DNA from: an uncultured Eubacteriales bacterium
GTDB lineage: Bacteria; Bacillota; Clostridia; Oscillospirales; Oscillospiraceae
Direction: 5' to 3'
Assembly: GCA_900555795.1 (NCBI GenBank)
Contig: USMP01000092.1
Coordinates: 1-6,063 of the forward strand
Length of the DNA stretch: 6,063 nt
The position numbers and the translations under genes are program-made. Each line of letters begins with the position of its first letter. Position 1 is the stretch's first letter. The notes beneath the pieces are model-generated. The model saw only the letters and a list, made by a program, of their open reading frames with translations, searched no databases and was not told the origin of the DNA. Positions 5,301 through 6,063 of the stretch are shown piece by piece.

Positions 5301-5325
5301 CTGTCCTGCGAAAAATTCTGTCCTG
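5294..5325. repeat. Two perfect 15-bp direct repeats upstream of rplS
   Basis: AAAAATTCTGTCCTG occurs at 5294-5308 and again at 5311-5325, separated by two bases, a 17-base period. The first copy overlaps the UP-like element of the rplS promoter; the second lies about 65-80 bases upstream of the predicted start of transcription. The segment also falls just after the ATPase gene end, where a weak 5-bp hairpin (5322-5326 with 5338-5342) precedes the T-runs on the minus strand. It may therefore be a duplicated promoter element, a protein binding site, part of a poor terminator, or a chance duplication. Confidence 0.75.
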
Positions 5326-5357
5326 GGCAGATTCCGGCCAGGCCGCCCCGCCCGGCG

Positions 5358-6062
5358 CTACCCCTGCCGGGAGAACCGCCGGCGGACCAGCTTCACCAGT
5401 TCCACGATGGGGATGACAGAGAAGGCCATGGCCAGGGCCACCCCGTATTCCGCCAGGCTGATGTGGGCAAAGCCAAAGGCCTCCGCCAAAAAGGGAATAT
5501 AGATCACCGCCGTGGTCAGTACCAGAGAGAAGAGCCCCGCCCCCCACAGATATTTGTTCTGATGGGGCATGGTGCATAGTGAGCCCCGGAGAGAGCGCAG
5601 GTTAAAGGAGTGGAACACCTCGCACATGGCCAGGGTCAAAAAGGCCATGGTCATGCCGTCGGGGCTGTTGGCGATCTCCCAGACCCCGGACTCCATATAG
5701 TGGCCCACAAAGTAGGCGCCCAGCGTGATAAGGCTCACCAGCAGGCCCTGGTACACCACATCCACCCCCAGGCCGCCGGCAAATACGCCCTCTCCCGCGT
5801 CACGGGGCGGGCGCCGCATGTTGTCCCGCTCACCCGGCTCCATCCCCAGGGCCAAGGCCGGAAAGCAGTCGGTGATGAGGTTGATCCACAGCAGGTGCAC
5901 CGGCTTTAGAATGGTAAAGCCCAGAATAGTGGCGACAAAAATGGCCGCCACCTCGCTGAGGTTGGAGGAGAGCAAAAACTGGATGGCCTTGCGGATATTG
6001 TCGTAGATCCGCCGGCCCTCCTCCACCGCCGAGACGATGGTGGCAAAGTTGTCGTCCGTCAG
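5358..6062 (-). CDS. P-type Ca2+-transporting ATPase, C-terminal part (cut by window edge)
   Basis: The last 234 residues of a type II P-type cation ATPase are present; the phosphorylation site (DKTGT) and most of the pump lie beyond the right edge. The visible part opens with [17 protein letters not shown], the hinge conserved in SERCA-like pumps, and then carries membrane helices M5 to M10. Cation-binding residues align with those of SERCA: N and E in M5 (S-S-N-L-S-E-V), N, T and D in M6 (I-N-L-I-T-D), and E in M8 (M-C-E-V-F-H-S-F-N), in the position of SERCA E908. That supports Ca2+ as substrate, exported from the cytoplasm at the cost of ATP, though specificity is inferred. An internal GTG at 6024-6026 is not a start, because the conserved sequence continues upstream. 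The gene ends with TAG, followed by 205 bases before rplS. Confidence 0.93.
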   Translation of the reverse strand: MTDDNFATIVSAVEEGRRIYDNIRKAIQFLLSSNLSEVAAIFVATILGFTILKPVHLLWINLITDCFPALALGMEPGERDNMRRPPRDAGEGVFAGGLGVDVVYQGLLVSLITLGAYFVGHYMESGVWEIANSPDGMTMAFLTLAMCEVFHSFNLRSLRGSLCTMPHQNKYLWGAGLFSLVLTTAVIYIPFLAEAFGFAHISLAEYGVALAMAFSVIPIVELVKLVRRRFSRQG

Positions 6063-6063
6063 G

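Overview
The window looks like a core-genome segment of a GC-rich anaerobic Firmicute. The best guess is Clostridia, Oscillospiraceae-like (a Flavonifractor/Oscillibacter type of gut organism). This rests on a DUF1540 mini-protein, canonical AGGAGG ribosome binding sites, a circularly permuted RbgA GTPase, the order rplS-lepB-rbgA-rnhB-yraN, and GCC/CGG/CTG-dominated codon use. The taxonomic call is an inference from gene content and composition.

Layout, left to right. A small plus-strand gene (31-207) encodes a cysteine-rich DUF1540 protein. It converges on the minus-strand threonine synthase gene, with a hairpin at 230-258 between them that can terminate both. Everything from 279 to the right edge is read on the minus strand, so transcription runs right to left. 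In that order the genes are: the C-terminal part of a P-type Ca2+-type ATPase (cut by the window edge); a 205-base intergenic region with a strong-looking promoter, an UP-element-like AT stretch, a 15-bp direct repeat and a structured leader; rplS (bL19) with a clear intrinsic terminator; an unrecognised 67-residue gene; a hairpin and a sigma-70-type promoter; then a tightly packed run lepB - rbgA - rnhB - yraN - thrC. That run has gaps of 13 and 23 bases and two 8-base start/stop overlaps, so it is probably one operon. It joins protein export (signal peptidase I), late 50S assembly (RbgA), RNA/DNA hybrid repair (RNase HII), a YraN nuclease-fold protein and amino-acid synthesis.

The most notable feature is thrC. 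Its reading frame is broken near 490-509, about 75 codons before the natural end, and the missing C-terminus lies intact in another frame. Contraction of a tandem ACAGC pentamer would explain the break. The same gene also changes composition sharply near 900-925: 66% GC in its 5' part (1441-1740) against 47% in 541-840, with a matching change in codon choice. Homologous replacement of the gene end or a chimeric assembly join could both produce this.

I do not see an undescribed multi-gene system here. There is no mobile element, CRISPR array, tRNA, rRNA or defence cassette in the window. The points worth following up are the thrC break and mosaicism, the rplS promoter and leader architecture, the altered GRG motif of RNase HII, and the small unknown gene.
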